Shown here piece by piece: positions 38,433 through 47,507 of a stretch of 64,000 bases of DNA. The DNA comes from Sphingomonas sp. (GTDB lineage Bacteria > Pseudomonadota > Alphaproteobacteria > Sphingomonadales > Sphingomonadaceae): contig NZ_JANINP010000006.1 in the NCBI RefSeq assembly GCF_024508665.1, forward strand, positions 62,001 through 126,000, read 5' to 3'. The notes beneath the pieces were generated by a model. It made no database searches. It was not told the DNA's origin and worked only from the letters and a program-made list of their open reading frames with translations. The position numbers and the translations under genes are program-made. Numbering within the stretch: the first letter of the stretch is position 1; every line of letters starts with the position of its first letter.

Positions 38433-39839
38433 ATGTCCGAAGGCATCCGCCGCATCTTTGCCGGACACCGGATCCGCGCGCTGCGCCAGCGGCTGGGGCT
38501 GAGCCAGCGCGCGCTGGCCGACCAGCTTGCGGTATCGGTCAGCTATCTGTCGCAGATCGAGAATGGCGACCGCCCGATCACGCCGTTGGTGATGGTCGCA
38601 TTGGCCCGCGCTTTCCCCGCCGATTGGGAGACGATCGCGGCGGCCGACGAAGGGATGCTGCTGGTCGATGCAATCGAGGCGTCGAGCGATCCCAGCGTGC
38701 CCGATGCGCGGATCGACGAGGCGACGTTGCGGCGCGGGGCGCGGCAACAACCGCAACTCGCGCGGCGGATGGTCGCGCTCCACGCCGCGTTCCGCCGCTC
38801 GCAGGAGCAATTGCGCGCGTTCGACGACCGGTTCGAGGCGGGCGCGGCCGAAGCGGCGCGCTTTCCGTGGGAGGAAGTGCGCGACTGGTTTCACGCAGAG
38901 CGCAATTATGTCGACGCGCTCGACCGCGCGGCCGAGACGATCGCCGAAGAGATGGGCGAGGGCGCTATCGATGGCGCCGCCCTGGAGAACCGGCTCGGCC
39001 GGCGCTTTGGCATCACCGTCGCCGCGGATCGCGAGCTGGGCGGCCCGGTGCGCGCCTACGATCCCGGCGCACGCCTGTTGCGGCTCGACCCCGCCTTGCC
39101 CGAGGCGAGCCAGCGTTTCGCGCTCGCGCACCAATTGGCGCGGCTGGAATTCGCCGATCTGATCCGCGACATCGCCCGCGAGGGGATCGCCTCCGATGCC
39201 GGCCGCGCCTTGCTCGCCGCCGGACTGACCAATTACGCCGCGGGCGCTTTGGTCATGCCCTATGTCCGGTTTCGCGCCATCGCACGCGAGCTGCGCCACG
39301 ATATCGACCGGTTGAGCCTGCGCTTCGGGGTCAGTTTCGAACAGACCTGCCATCGCCTGTCGACCTTGCAGCGTCCGGGCGCGGCGGGCATTCCGTTCTT
39401 CTTCTGCCGGGTCGACATGGCGGGCAACATCACCAAGCGGCATTCGGCGACGCGCTTCCAGTTCGCGCGGTTCGGCGGCGCCTGTCCGTTATGGGGCGTG
39501 CACGAGGCGGTCGCGATCCCCGACCGCATCGCCGTCCAACTCGCGGAAACGCCCGACGGCACGCGCTACGTCTCGATCGCCAAGGGATTGGTCAAGCCCT
39601 CGGGCAGTTTCACCCGCAGCCCGCGCCGCTATGCGGTGACGCTCGGCTGCGAGGAAGCGCATGCCGCCGATTTCGTTTATGCCGACGGCATCCGCGCCGA
39701 CGATGCCGCGACACCGATCGGCGTGTCGTGCCGCATCTGTCCGCGCACCGATTGCGACCAGCGCGCTTTCCCGCCGGCGGCAAGCGAGATCCATATCGAC
39801 CCCGACGCACGCGGGCCGGTGCCGTATTCGTTCGGGTAG
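38433..39839 (+). CDS. pccR: Short-chain fatty acyl-CoA responsive regulator (PccR/RamB/ScfR family)
   Basis: The 468-residue protein has an N-terminal XRE helix-turn-helix (residues ~10-65, LGLSQRALADQLAVSVSYLSQIENG). A degenerate ImmA/IrrE-like domain follows, where the peptidase motif reads AHQLARLEF rather than HExxH. The C-terminal domain is cysteine-containing (GVSCRICPRTDCDQRAFPP). This matches the ScfR family, which senses acyl-CoA esters. In Rhodobacter the member PccR controls propionyl-CoA assimilation. Its divergent position from pccB and the shared TTGCAAAC sites support the same role here. Confidence 0.9.
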   Translation: MSEGIRRIFAGHRIRALRQRLGLSQRALADQLAVSVSYLSQIENGDRPITPLVMVALARAFPADWETIAAADEGMLLVDAIEASSDPSVPDARIDEATLRRGARQQPQLARRMVALHAAFRRSQEQLRAFDDRFEAGAAEAARFPWEEVRDWFHAERNYVDALDRAAETIAEEMGEGAIDGAALENRLGRRFGITVAADRELGGPVRAYDPGARLLRLDPALPEASQRFALAHQLARLEFADLIRDIAREGIASDAGRALLAAGLTNYAAGALVMPYVRFRAIARELRHDIDRLSLRFGVSFEQTCHRLSTLQRPGAAGIPFFFCRVDMAGNITKRHSATRFQFARFGGACPLWGVHEAVAIPDRIAVQLAETPDGTRYVSIAKGLVKPSGSFTRSPRRYAVTLGCEEAHAADFVYADGIRADDAATPIGVSCRICPRTDCDQRAFPPAASEIHIDPDARGPVPYSFG

Positions 39840-39841
39840 AG

Positions 39842-39995
39842 CTCCCCTCCCTGCAAGGGAGGGGTTGGGGGTGGGTGCGCGCGTCTGCGCGCCCAAAAAG
39901 ACTCATTGCCTGGTCGTCAAAACAGCGTCGGACGAGGCATCGAGCCTCGTCCGCGCTCACCCACTCCTAGCCCCTCCCTGCTTGCAGGGAGGGAA
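39842..39995. repeat. Palindromic repeat, CCCTCCCTGC variant
   Basis: The left hairpin CCCCTCCCTGCAAGGGAGGGG and right hairpin CCCTCCCTGCTTGCAGGGAGGG are joined by GGGTGGGTGCGCGC and an internal GACGAGGC-ATCGA-GCCTCGTC hairpin. It makes up half of the 312-bp gap between pccR and the next gene. The remaining ~155 bp should hold that gene's promoter, with no clear motif beyond the AAGGAG ribosome-binding site. Confidence 0.85.
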
Positions 39996-40151
39996 GTGGA
40001 CAATCGACAGCCCCCGTTCACCTACCTGAACGAACCTGACGCGCTCGCGATCATCCGCGACACATTCGGACATTTCCCGGCACAGATCGGCGACAGTTGG
40101 GGCCGAAACAGTCTCTCGACCGCTCGATCGGTCACCAAAGGAGTGAGAGAC

Positions 40152-40481
40152 ATGAAGAAGCTGACTGTTATGCTGATGGGGCTGGGCTTTGCCACCGCCG
40201 CGTTCCCAGCCGTTTCGGTCGCCGCGCCGTTCGCGCCGCTCAATCAGCGCGCGCAGATGATCCAGTCGCGGATCGATCAGGGCATCCGCTCGGGCAATTT
40301 GAATCGCCGTGAGGCTTTCCAGCTGCAGGGCCAGCTGCGCGGGATCCAGAAGCTCGAATATCGCTATCGTGTGTCGGGCGGACGGATCGACATGCGCGAA
40401 CGCGCCGACCTCGAGCGCCGCTACGACGCGCTGAGCGCAAAGGTGCGGTTCGACAAGCATGACGGCCAGCGCCGCTGGTAG
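40152..40481 (+). CDS. Small secreted helical hypothetical protein
   Basis: The 109-residue product has a clean signal peptide (MKKLTVMLMGLGFATAAFPAVSVAA) and a mature part rich in Arg, Gln and Leu that looks alpha-helical (LNRREAFQLQGQLRGIQKLEYRY). It starts at an ATG with AAGGAG upstream and ends 29 bp before a strong terminator, so it is a single-gene unit. Proteins like it are common in sphingomonads and are of unknown function. Confidence 0.85.
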   Translation: MKKLTVMLMGLGFATAAFPAVSVAAPFAPLNQRAQMIQSRIDQGIRSGNLNRREAFQLQGQLRGIQKLEYRYRVSGGRIDMRERADLERRYDALSAKVRFDKHDGQRRW

Positions 40482-40510
40482 TCGCAGTTGCGCGGAGGGG
40501 CGCAATGAGA

Positions 40511-40536
40511 GGGGCCGGGAAACCGGCCCCTTTTTT
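40511..40536 (+). terminator. Strong rho-independent terminator
   Basis: GGGGCCGG and CCGGCCCC form a perfect 8-bp stem with a GAAA tetraloop, followed by six Ts. It lies 29 bp after the stop of the small secreted protein gene and is the clearest terminator in the window. Confidence 0.9.
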
Positions 40537-40540
40537 AGTA

Positions 40541-40683
40541 AGCCCTCTCCGCGAGCGGGAGAGGGTTAGGTGAGGGTCTTCTTTCTTTTCTTTGAGGCAT
40601 GAACCACTTGGAAGAAGAAAGAAGACCCTCACCCCCCCACCGCTTGACGGCGGTGGGCCCCTCCCTCTCCCGCGCGCGGAGGG
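40541..40683. repeat. Two palindromic elements of the AAGAAGACCCTCACCC family with a 35-bp spacer
   Basis: The first element ends with GGTGAGGGTCTTCTT (40569-40583) and the second begins with AAGAAGACCCTCACCC (40619-40634), the same back-to-back arrangement as around the DUF559 gene but with only 35 bp between. Internal hairpins are CCCTCTCCGCGAGCGGGAGAGGG and CCACCGCTTGACGGCGGTGG. The spacer encodes nothing. Confidence 0.85.
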
Positions 40684-40751
40684 ACTCCATAGACCTTGCC
40701 TATCGCTAACGACGGCGTATCGCTCGCATCCTTCCTCCCATGGAGTCGCCG

Positions 40752-42662
40752 ATGCGTCTTGCTTTTGCCGCCGTCCTGCTCGCCGCCACATCCGCACCCG
40801 CCATCGCGGCGCCGCTTCATTCCTATTCGGGGCTGGCGCTTTCCGCCGCGGGGGACCGGGTCGCCAGCGTCGAGGAAGAGGAAGGCACCTTTGCCAAGCC
40901 GGCACACGGCCGGATCGTCGTGCGGTCGGCCAAGGACGGCAAGATCCTGGCGACGATCGATCCCTGCGCGCAATGCAGCTATTCGGGGCTGACCTTCGGA
41001 CCCGGCGGCGCGCTCGCCTATCTGCAGCGCGATCGCGGGACGGGCATCGTCGCGCTCGCATTGGCCGACGGCAAGACCACGCGCACCATCGCCAATGTGA
41101 AGGGCATCGCCCAGACGCCGCGTTTCTCGCCCGACGGCAAGAAGATCGCGTTGCTGGTGACGCTCAACGCCGCCAAGGAATCGGGCGCAACCCAGCCCGG
41201 CGTCCGGCAAGTCGGAGAGATCGGCGAGACAAGCGACGAACAGCGGCTGGCGGTGTTCAACCTGGCGGGCGCGCCGGTCACCGACGTCAAGCCGGTCTCT
41301 CCCGCCGACCGGTACATCTACGAATATAGCTGGACTCCGGACAGCGCCGGCTTCGTCGCGACGACCGCGCTCGGCAATGGCGACAATAATTGGTGGGTGG
41401 CGACGCTCGACGCGATCGATGCGTCGACCGGCGCGGTGCGCAATATCGCCCGGCCCAAGACCCAGATCAACGCGCCGCGCGTCTCGCCCGATGGCCGGAG
41501 CGTGGCCTATATCGGCGGGCTGATGAGCGACTTCGGCGCGGTCGGCGGCGACGTCTGGACGGTGCCGTTCGCCGGCGGTGAACCGGTCAACGCGACCAAA
41601 AACGACAAGGCGACGGTCACCTCGCTGACCTGGACCAAAGCGGGCATTCGCGACACGCGATTGATGGGCGCCAACGCCCAGGTCGCCGCGCTCGGCGCCA
41701 AGGGTAGCAGCATCCTGTGGTCCAAACCCGCGAGCTTCGCCGCCGGCGACGGCCGCGTCGCCTATAGCGCCGACGGGTCGGTGATCGCGACGGTGGTGCA
41801 GGATTATGAGCACGCGCCGGCGATCTATGCCGGGCCCGCCATGGCACCGCGCAAGATCACGAGCGACAATGATGCGGTCGCCGCGATCACCAAGGCGACC
41901 AGCGTGACCTGGACCAATGACGGATATTCCGTGCAGGGATGGCTGCTCGCACCGCTCACCGCCGAACCCGGACGCAAGGCGGCGATGGTCACGATCGTCC
42001 ATGGCGGCCCGTCCTCCGCCAACACGCCCTATTTCTTCGGCGACAACGGGCCGGCCGACATGATCAAGGCGGGTTATTACGTCTTCCTGCCCAACCCGCG
42101 CGGCAGCTTCGGCCAGGGCGAGGCGTTCACCGCCGCCAACCGACGCGATTTCGGCGGCGGCGACCTGCGCGACATCCTGGCCGGGATCGACGCGGTCGAG
42201 AAGATCGCGCCGGTCGACGATGATCGGCTCGGCCTGACCGGCGGCAGCTATGGTGGGTTCATGGCGATGTGGGCGAACACCCAGACCAATCGCTTCAAGG
42301 CAATCGTGGCCGGCGCGGGCCTCAGCAACTGGATCAGCTATTACGGCACCAACGGCATCGACCAGTGGATGATCCCGTTCTTCGGCAAGTCGGCCTATGA
42401 CGACCCCAAGCCCTATGTCGAGGCGTCGGCGATCACCTATATCAAGAAGGCCAGGACCCCGACCTTCATCTATGTCGGCGAACGCGACATCGAGGTGCCC
42501 CCCACTCAGTCGATCGAATATTGGCATGCTCTCAAGGAACTCGGCGTGCCGACCACGCTGATGATCTATCCTGACGAGGGCCATGGCATTCGCCAGCCCG
42601 AACATGTCGCCGACCTGCGCAAGCGGGTGGCCGCGTGGTGGGAAAAGTATCTGGGAAAGTAG
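40752..42662 (+). CDS. Secreted S9 family peptidase (prolyl oligopeptidase type)
   Basis: The 636-residue protein has a signal peptide (MRLAFAAVLLAATSAPAIAA), a beta-propeller-like N-terminal part (~30-380) and a C-terminal alpha/beta hydrolase. The nucleophile is Ser499 in GGSYGGF; the aspartate in GERDIEVPP and histidine in DEGHGI complete the triad. Such enzymes cleave dipeptides or oligopeptides, often after proline or with acylaminoacyl specificity, in the periplasm. An ATG four codons upstream exists but spoils the signal. It follows a repeat and has its own ~70-bp leader. Confidence 0.92.
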   Translation: MRLAFAAVLLAATSAPAIAAPLHSYSGLALSAAGDRVASVEEEEGTFAKPAHGRIVVRSAKDGKILATIDPCAQCSYSGLTFGPGGALAYLQRDRGTGIVALALADGKTTRTIANVKGIAQTPRFSPDGKKIALLVTLNAAKESGATQPGVRQVGEIGETSDEQRLAVFNLAGAPVTDVKPVSPADRYIYEYSWTPDSAGFVATTALGNGDNNWWVATLDAIDASTGAVRNIARPKTQINAPRVSPDGRSVAYIGGLMSDFGAVGGDVWTVPFAGGEPVNATKNDKATVTSLTWTKAGIRDTRLMGANAQVAALGAKGSSILWSKPASFAAGDGRVAYSADGSVIATVVQDYEHAPAIYAGPAMAPRKITSDNDAVAAITKATSVTWTNDGYSVQGWLLAPLTAEPGRKAAMVTIVHGGPSSANTPYFFGDNGPADMIKAGYYVFLPNPRGSFGQGEAFTAANRRDFGGGDLRDILAGIDAVEKIAPVDDDRLGLTGGSYGGFMAMWANTQTNRFKAIVAGAGLSNWISYYGTNGIDQWMIPFFGKSAYDDPKPYVEASAITYIKKARTPTFIYVGERDIEVPPTQSIEYWHALKELGVPTTLMIYPDEGHGIRQPEHVADLRKRVAAWWEKYLGK

Positions 42663-42884
42663 GGGCAGGGATATTCCCGCCGACGTCCCGCCAAGGGCAG
42701 GCCGGACGCTTGTCCTGGCTCCGCCGGGAGATTTTCGCCCAGACGCGCCGTCGCCCGTGGCATGACGCCTGTCGTGAGGCGTGGCGCGTCCGTTAAGCTG
42801 ATATGGATTAGCGCAAAAACCCGATCATCTTAAACGCTCTTCAATACTGCCCCTTGCATAGCGTCCGGTGGAAGGGGGCGTCGC

Positions 42885-44855
42885 GTGATTGACGATTTGG
42901 TGAAATTGACGCGCCGTATGTTGCGGTTTCTGGCGCTGAGCGACGAGCCAGAAGTCATCCTTGCGCAGCATCGGGAAATCACGCGCCAGATTCCGCTGCT
43001 TTACTCGTTGGTGATCGTCAACACCGCGGCGGTCGCCTTTACCCATCGAATGGTCGCGCCACCGTTCCTGGCCTATGTCATGCCGGCGGGGCTCTGTGCG
43101 CTCTCTTTGTCGCGGATGGTGCAATGGCTCCGGCCGCGCAAGGAGCCGATCGGCGTGCTCGCCGCCCGTAAGCAACTGAAACGGTCGATCTTCTTCGCCG
43201 GCGGGTTCGGGCTGACGGCGGTGTTATGGGCGCTGAGCCTGGCCCATTATGGCGGCCCGTACGAGCAGGGCCATGTCGCCCTGTACATCTCGATCACGGT
43301 CATTGCCTGCATCTTCTGCCTGATGGCCTTGCCTCAGGCGGCGCTGCTCGGATGCCTGTTGGTGACCGGTCCCTATCTCGCCTATTTTTTCTATCAGGGC
43401 AGCACGGTGTGGACGGCGATCGCGCTCAATATCGCGCTCGTCTCGCTCGTCATGATCCGGGTACTGCTCAACAGTTACAAGGGCTTTGTCGACCTCATAC
43501 GGTCGCAGCGCGACATCGCCGCCAAAAGCGCGGAAGCCGAACGACTTGGCGAAGAGAATGCCAAACTGGCGATGACCGACAGCCTTACCGGGCTACCGAA
43601 CCGGCGCTTCTTCTTCGCACGGCTCGAGGCGGCCATCGAAACGGCGAAAATGGCGAATACGCGCTTTGCCGTCGGCGTGCTCGATCTCGACCGGTTCAAG
43701 CCGGTCAACGATACCTATGGCCATGTCATCGGGGACCGTCTGCTCGGGGAAGTGGGCCGCAGGCTGGCCGCGTTCGCGAGCAGCGACATCGTGGTCGCTC
43801 GCCTTGGAGGCGATGAGTTCGGCGTCATCGTGTTCGGCGATTGCGACGCCGCGGAAGCGGTCGGCGAAAGTCTTTGTACCGTCATCAGCCAACCCTATCG
43901 CGTCGACGAGACGCGCGTCGCGATCGGATGCTCCGGCGGCTTCGCCATCTTCCCGGACGCCGGACAATCGGCGCACGCCCTGTTCGACCGCAGCGATTAC
44001 GCGCTTTACCACGTCAAGTCCGAACAGCGCGGACGTTGCGCGCTCTTCTCCGTCGAGCACGAGACCAGGATACGATCCGCGCGGGCGGTCGAGGCCGCGC
44101 TGCAGGCAGCGGATCTCGACGTCGAACTCACGATTCACCTGCAGCCGATCGTCGACCTGAGCTCGATGCGGACGCGGACCGCGGAGGTCCTCGCGCGCTG
44201 GCACAATCCGGCGCTGGGCAACGTTCCGCCGGATATCTTCATCGCCGCCGCGGAGCGTCTGGGCCTGATCCACAAGGTCACGCTGGCATTATTCCGGCAG
44301 GCGCTCGACGCGCTTGCCGACCTGCCGGAGGATCTGCGTATTTCCTTCAACCTGTCGGCGCACGACATCGTGTCGAGCGAGACGATCGCGTTCCTGCTCG
44401 GTGAAATCAGGCGCCGCGGCGTTTCTCCCGCGCGCTTGAAGTTCGAGCTCACCGAAACGGCGCTGATGCGCGACTTCGACCTGGCGATCGTCGGCATACG
44501 CGCATTGCGCGATCTGGGGTGCAAGATCGTGCTCGACGATTTCGGCACCGGCTATTCGAGCCTGAGCTATCTGCGCAGGCTTCCGGTCGACAAGGTGAAG
44601 GTCGACCGCAGCTTCATCGAGGCAAGCGATCGCAGCGACAAGGACGTGCTCGCCGCGATCAAGGGCCTGTGCGACCATCTCCATCTGCATTGCGTCGTCG
44701 AGGGAATCGAAAGCCCGAGCCAATTGGAGCTGGTCCGCGAGCTTGGGTATCGCGAGGCTCAAGGCTATCTGCTCGGACGGCCGATGCCGCTGGCGAAATT
44801 CCTGACCGAGACCGATTCCCTCTCGATCGCCGTGTCGGACCGGGCGGCGGCATGA
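42885..44855 (+). CDS. Membrane GGDEF-EAL cyclic di-GMP protein
   Basis: The 656-residue protein starts at a GTG with GAAGGGGG upstream. Residues ~40-205 hold five or six membrane helices. A GGDEF domain with active loop GGDEF at 308-312 and an EAL domain follow. EAL features include EVLARW (for ExLxR), FELTETALM, LDDFGTGYSSLSYL and VVEGIES, so both synthesis and breakdown of cyclic di-GMP are chemically possible. No RxxD inhibitory site precedes the GGDEF loop. The 222-bp gap before it holds no gene, only an ACGCCT/AGGCGT hairpin. The membrane part has no named sensor family I recognise. Confidence 0.93.
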   Translation: MIDDLVKLTRRMLRFLALSDEPEVILAQHREITRQIPLLYSLVIVNTAAVAFTHRMVAPPFLAYVMPAGLCALSLSRMVQWLRPRKEPIGVLAARKQLKRSIFFAGGFGLTAVLWALSLAHYGGPYEQGHVALYISITVIACIFCLMALPQAALLGCLLVTGPYLAYFFYQGSTVWTAIALNIALVSLVMIRVLLNSYKGFVDLIRSQRDIAAKSAEAERLGEENAKLAMTDSLTGLPNRRFFFARLEAAIETAKMANTRFAVGVLDLDRFKPVNDTYGHVIGDRLLGEVGRRLAAFASSDIVVARLGGDEFGVIVFGDCDAAEAVGESLCTVISQPYRVDETRVAIGCSGGFAIFPDAGQSAHALFDRSDYALYHVKSEQRGRCALFSVEHETRIRSARAVEAALQAADLDVELTIHLQPIVDLSSMRTRTAEVLARWHNPALGNVPPDIFIAAAERLGLIHKVTLALFRQALDALADLPEDLRISFNLSAHDIVSSETIAFLLGEIRRRGVSPARLKFELTETALMRDFDLAIVGIRALRDLGCKIVLDDFGTGYSSLSYLRRLPVDKVKVDRSFIEASDRSDKDVLAAIKGLCDHLHLHCVVEGIESPSQLELVRELGYREAQGYLLGRPMPLAKFLTETDSLSIAVSDRAAA

Positions 44856-44889
44856 TCGATGCAGCGCAGGCCTGGCCGGCCCGGCCGAC

Positions 44890-45957
44890 CTATCGCAGCG
44901 GCTTGCCCGAATCCTTCCAGCGGTCGAGGATCTGCGACGTGCCGGGCAGAGTGTCGTCGGCCGCCGGCGGCACCGCGCGGGCGACGCTGGTGTCCTGATA
45001 TTTGGGCTGGATCAGCGCCAGGTTGGTGCTTGGCGCGGGCGGCACCGGCAATCCCGGGACGACCGGCGCCGCGATTCCCGGCGTATAGGCCGCGAACTGG
45101 GTCGATGGCAGCGGCGTGAGCGGCGGCGCGATCCTGGCGTGCGGTCCGGGCACCGGTTCGCCGCCGTGATAACGCGCGTTGCTGAACGCGGCCGGCGTGC
45201 CCCAATAGCCTTTCCAGCGATGGAAGAAATGCATGCCGATCGCATCGGTCATCACCAGGCTGCGGTTCCAGGCCGGCGTGACTTGATAGGTGTGGTAGTG
45301 CGTCGCCAAGCCGACCGCCTTCACGACATAGCCGTTGAGCGCGTCGAGCGCGTAGCGGCGCGCGCGGTCCATCGCCGCGCGCATCGGCACGCGCGCCATC
45401 GATCCGTCACAGGCATAGCTGAACTGACAGCCGGTGGTCTTTTCCGACCCCTGATAGACCACGCCGCACACGGTCGAGGGAAAGGCCGGGTGGCGGACGC
45501 GGTTGAGTATCACCTGCGCGACCGCGCGCTGCCCCTCTTCGCTTTCGGACGCCGCCTCGTAATAGATCGCGGTCGCCAGGCAATCGAGCGCGCGCGCCTT
45601 GTCGAGCGTGCTGGCGCCGGCCATCGAGAAGGGCAAGGCCGGGCGGACGGTGCCGTCGGTATCGGGCGTCAGGTCGGCATTGGCCGGGACCGGCAGATCG
45701 GGCAGCGCGGTGGTGCCGGTGGTCCCGGCGCTCGGCGCGGCCTGCTCCTCGGCGACGTAGAATAGCGCCGCGCCGGGGAAATGATCCTCGCTCTCATAGC
45801 CGATCGGCGGCAGCGGCGGCGCCTCGGCCCTGGCCTGCGCGGCGTAATAAGCGACCACCGCAGCCTTGGCCGACACGGCGAGCATGGGCACGCCGACCAG
45901 TCCCGCGAGCAATGCCACGCGAGTCTGCCGGACGGTCCAGTTACGCCAATCGATCAC
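44890..45957 (-). CDS. Cell wall hydrolase (SleB/Hydrolase_2 family)
   Basis: The 355-residue protein has an N-terminal membrane helix (LLAGLVGVPMLAVSAKAAV) and a Hydrolase_2 domain at ~125-250. The domain contains AIYYEAASESEEGQRAVAQV, with the predicted catalytic glutamate, and a CQFSYACDG segment. A Pro-rich C-terminal tail of ~90 residues follows. The family includes the SleB spore-cortex lytic enzyme; in Gram-negatives these act on peptidoglycan. It converges with the GGDEF-EAL gene 34 bp away. A TTAACCAT site lies 117 bp upstream. Confidence 0.9.
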   Translation of the reverse strand: MIDWRNWTVRQTRVALLAGLVGVPMLAVSAKAAVVAYYAAQARAEAPPLPPIGYESEDHFPGAALFYVAEEQAAPSAGTTGTTALPDLPVPANADLTPDTDGTVRPALPFSMAGASTLDKARALDCLATAIYYEAASESEEGQRAVAQVILNRVRHPAFPSTVCGVVYQGSEKTTGCQFSYACDGSMARVPMRAAMDRARRYALDALNGYVVKAVGLATHYHTYQVTPAWNRSLVMTDAIGMHFFHRWKGYWGTPAAFSNARYHGGEPVPGPHARIAPPLTPLPSTQFAAYTPGIAAPVVPGLPVPPAPSTNLALIQPKYQDTSVARAVPPAADDTLPGTSQILDRWKDSGKPLR

Positions 45958-46271
45958 TTGGGTGCGGTGTCCTTCGCTTGTGCCGGCGCGTCGGCCGGGC
46001 GCGAAGCGCCTTACCGCGAAAAGCTTACCGAAGCGCCCCCCGATTCAGCCGTGTCCCGCGACGAAACGATTGATGGTTAATGTAATTTTGCGGGGCGGAG
46101 GCGCGGCCACGCCCGCGCCGGTGCGCCTGCGCACCGCCCCGCACGGCCGGCGGACGAGGTGCAACCTCGATCCGGCCGACGGCTTCGCCGGCGGCCCTTG
46201 CATGCGGATAAATCTACTTGCTTCGTGCCCTGCTTTCGCAGCCCCGCGAACCGTGGATCAGAGCTCGGAGC
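45958..46271 (-). promoter_or_regulatory. Upstream region of the wall hydrolase gene with a CtrA-like half-site
   Basis: This 314-bp gap has no gene. On the minus strand TTAACCAT (46080-46073) matches the half-site bound by the alphaproteobacterial cell-cycle regulator CtrA, and a GANTC methylation site lies at 46042-46046. Both are in a plausible distance for the wall hydrolase promoter. The remainder is GC-rich with a GCCGACGGC-ttc-GCCGGCGGC hairpin of unclear role. Confidence 0.35.
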
Positions 46272-46637
46272 TCACGCCTTCTCCAGCGTGCATTGCAGCG
46301 GGTGCTGGTTCTGCCGCGCGAAGTCCATCACCTGGCTGACTTTGGTCTCGGCGACTTCGTAGCTGAACACGCCGCACACGCCGACGCCCTTTTGGTGGAC
46401 GTGGAACATCACCCGAGTCGCTTCCTCGGTCGACATGCGGAAGAAGCGCTGCAGGCAAAGCACGACGAATTCCATCGGCGTGTAATCGTCGTTGAGCATC
46501 AGCACGCGATAGGGTGTCGGCTGCTTGGTCTTGGTGCGAGTGCGCGTGGCGAGACCGACGCCGGTGCCCTCATCACCGTCGTTGCCGTTGCCGGCCCCAT
46601 CGGGGTCGTTGGCCATCATGATATCGGGATCGAACAT
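46272..46637 (-). CDS. clpS: ATP-dependent Clp protease adaptor
   Basis: From the ATG at 46637 the product has 121 residues: an acidic flexible N-terminus and the ClpS core. The core reads [35 protein letters not shown] and [15 protein letters not shown]. It binds ClpA and delivers N-degron substrates. Longer (46667) and shorter (46619 or 46616) starts are possible since no strong ribosome-binding site decides. clpA is not adjacent in this window. Confidence 0.94.
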   Translation of the reverse strand: MFDPDIMMANDPDGAGNGNDGDEGTGVGLATRTRTKTKQPTPYRVLMLNDDYTPMEFVVLCLQRFFRMSTEEATRVMFHVHQKGVGVCGVFSYEVAETKVSQVMDFARQNQHPLQCTLEKA

Positions 46638-46826
46638 GTCAGGCCGCAAAATATGGCATTGCGGCACGCCGGGGCAAGAGGGTGCGGCGTACGTTAAGTG
46701 CTTTTCGTCGTTGGAGGCGACGCGGAAGGTGGATTGCCCTGCGGGTTTAGGTCTTAACCCGTGAAAAGCGGTTTATCGATGCACGACTCTATTGCGCACG
46801 CCCGATGCTGCGCCCATCCTGATTGA

Positions 46827-47291
46827 ATGATGCGTTTAGCGCTCTGCCTTCCGATTGCTCTGGCGAACTGCTCTCCCGCTCAGAACAATCTATCCACTCG
46901 GGCGCCCGGTTGGACTACAACTCGCGACAAATATCGCAACGCAGTATTCTACCGCTTCGCCGACACCGCTGACACTCACTTCGGCGGTCTGTGTGATTCA
47001 CGCCCGATATTTGCTCTCTATGGAGGTGACTACCCGGCATTTTCGAGGCGGTTCACGGTGACTATCGATGGCAAGACGTGGGAGCGGGATGCGTTTCAAG
47101 GGGAGCATGGCCGAAGCCTCCCCGTAGATGATCCAAACTTTGTGGATATATTTCGAAACGCGAAGCAACTCATCACATTCCGTGTCGGGAAACACTGGAT
47201 ACGATCATTCAAACCAAGTCCGGTACTGCGGACTTTCATCGACGAATGCCGAGCCATGAGGATCAGAGATCCCGATGCGCGAGGCATATGA
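46827..47291 (+). CDS. Lipoprotein-like hypothetical protein in lower-GC DNA
   Basis: The 154-residue product starts with a short signal and a possible lipobox (LPIALANC, Cys at residue 15). The mature part contains FRVGKHWIRSFKPSPVLRTFIDEC and looks like a small beta-rich domain. The DNA is visibly less GC-rich than its neighbours and uses A/T-ending codons more often, suggesting recent acquisition or relaxed selection. No family is recognised and no Shine-Dalgarno sequence is obvious. Confidence 0.65.
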   Translation: MMRLALCLPIALANCSPAQNNLSTRAPGWTTTRDKYRNAVFYRFADTADTHFGGLCDSRPIFALYGGDYPAFSRRFTVTIDGKTWERDAFQGEHGRSLPVDDPNFVDIFRNAKQLITFRVGKHWIRSFKPSPVLRTFIDECRAMRIRDPDARGI

Positions 47292-47329
47292 AGGAAACGT
47301 GATGTTCGCTTATCACCCAAGAACGGCGA

Positions 47330-47418
47330 AAGGGTGAGGGCGGCACTCTCCCTCCCTGCCCTCACCTTCCCACTCGGCTTTGCCGAGCGGGCCCCTTCCT
47401 CTCCCAAGGGGAGAGGAG
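47330..47418. repeat. Palindromic repeat, CCCTCACC family variant
   Basis: The arms AGGGTGAGGGCGG and CCTGCCCTCACCTT pair imperfectly, followed by CCACTCGGCTTTGCCGAGCGGG and CCTCTCCCAAGGGGAGAGG hairpins. It lies between the convergent lipoprotein-like gene and the phasin gene. Confidence 0.75.
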
Positions 47419-47445
47419 ATTTGGATGGCCCGCGTTCACCCCAAA

Positions 47446-47478
47446 CAAAAAGGGCGGCCGCCGGATGGCGACCGCCCT
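47446..47478 (-). terminator. Terminator of the phasin gene
   Basis: AGGGCGG (47451-47457) and CCGCCCT (47472-47478) form a stem. On the minus strand it is followed by a TTTTTGTTT run. It is 30 bp beyond the phasin stop. Confidence 0.75.
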
Positions 47479-47507
47479 TTCGATGTCTCTTGCGAGAAAG
47501 GGGACGC

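Noticed and set aside
45958..46271. A tRNA or small RNA gene in the 314-bp gap
   Set aside because: No cloverleaf or terminator could be drawn; only a single GC-rich hairpin and the hydrolase promoter motifs are seen.
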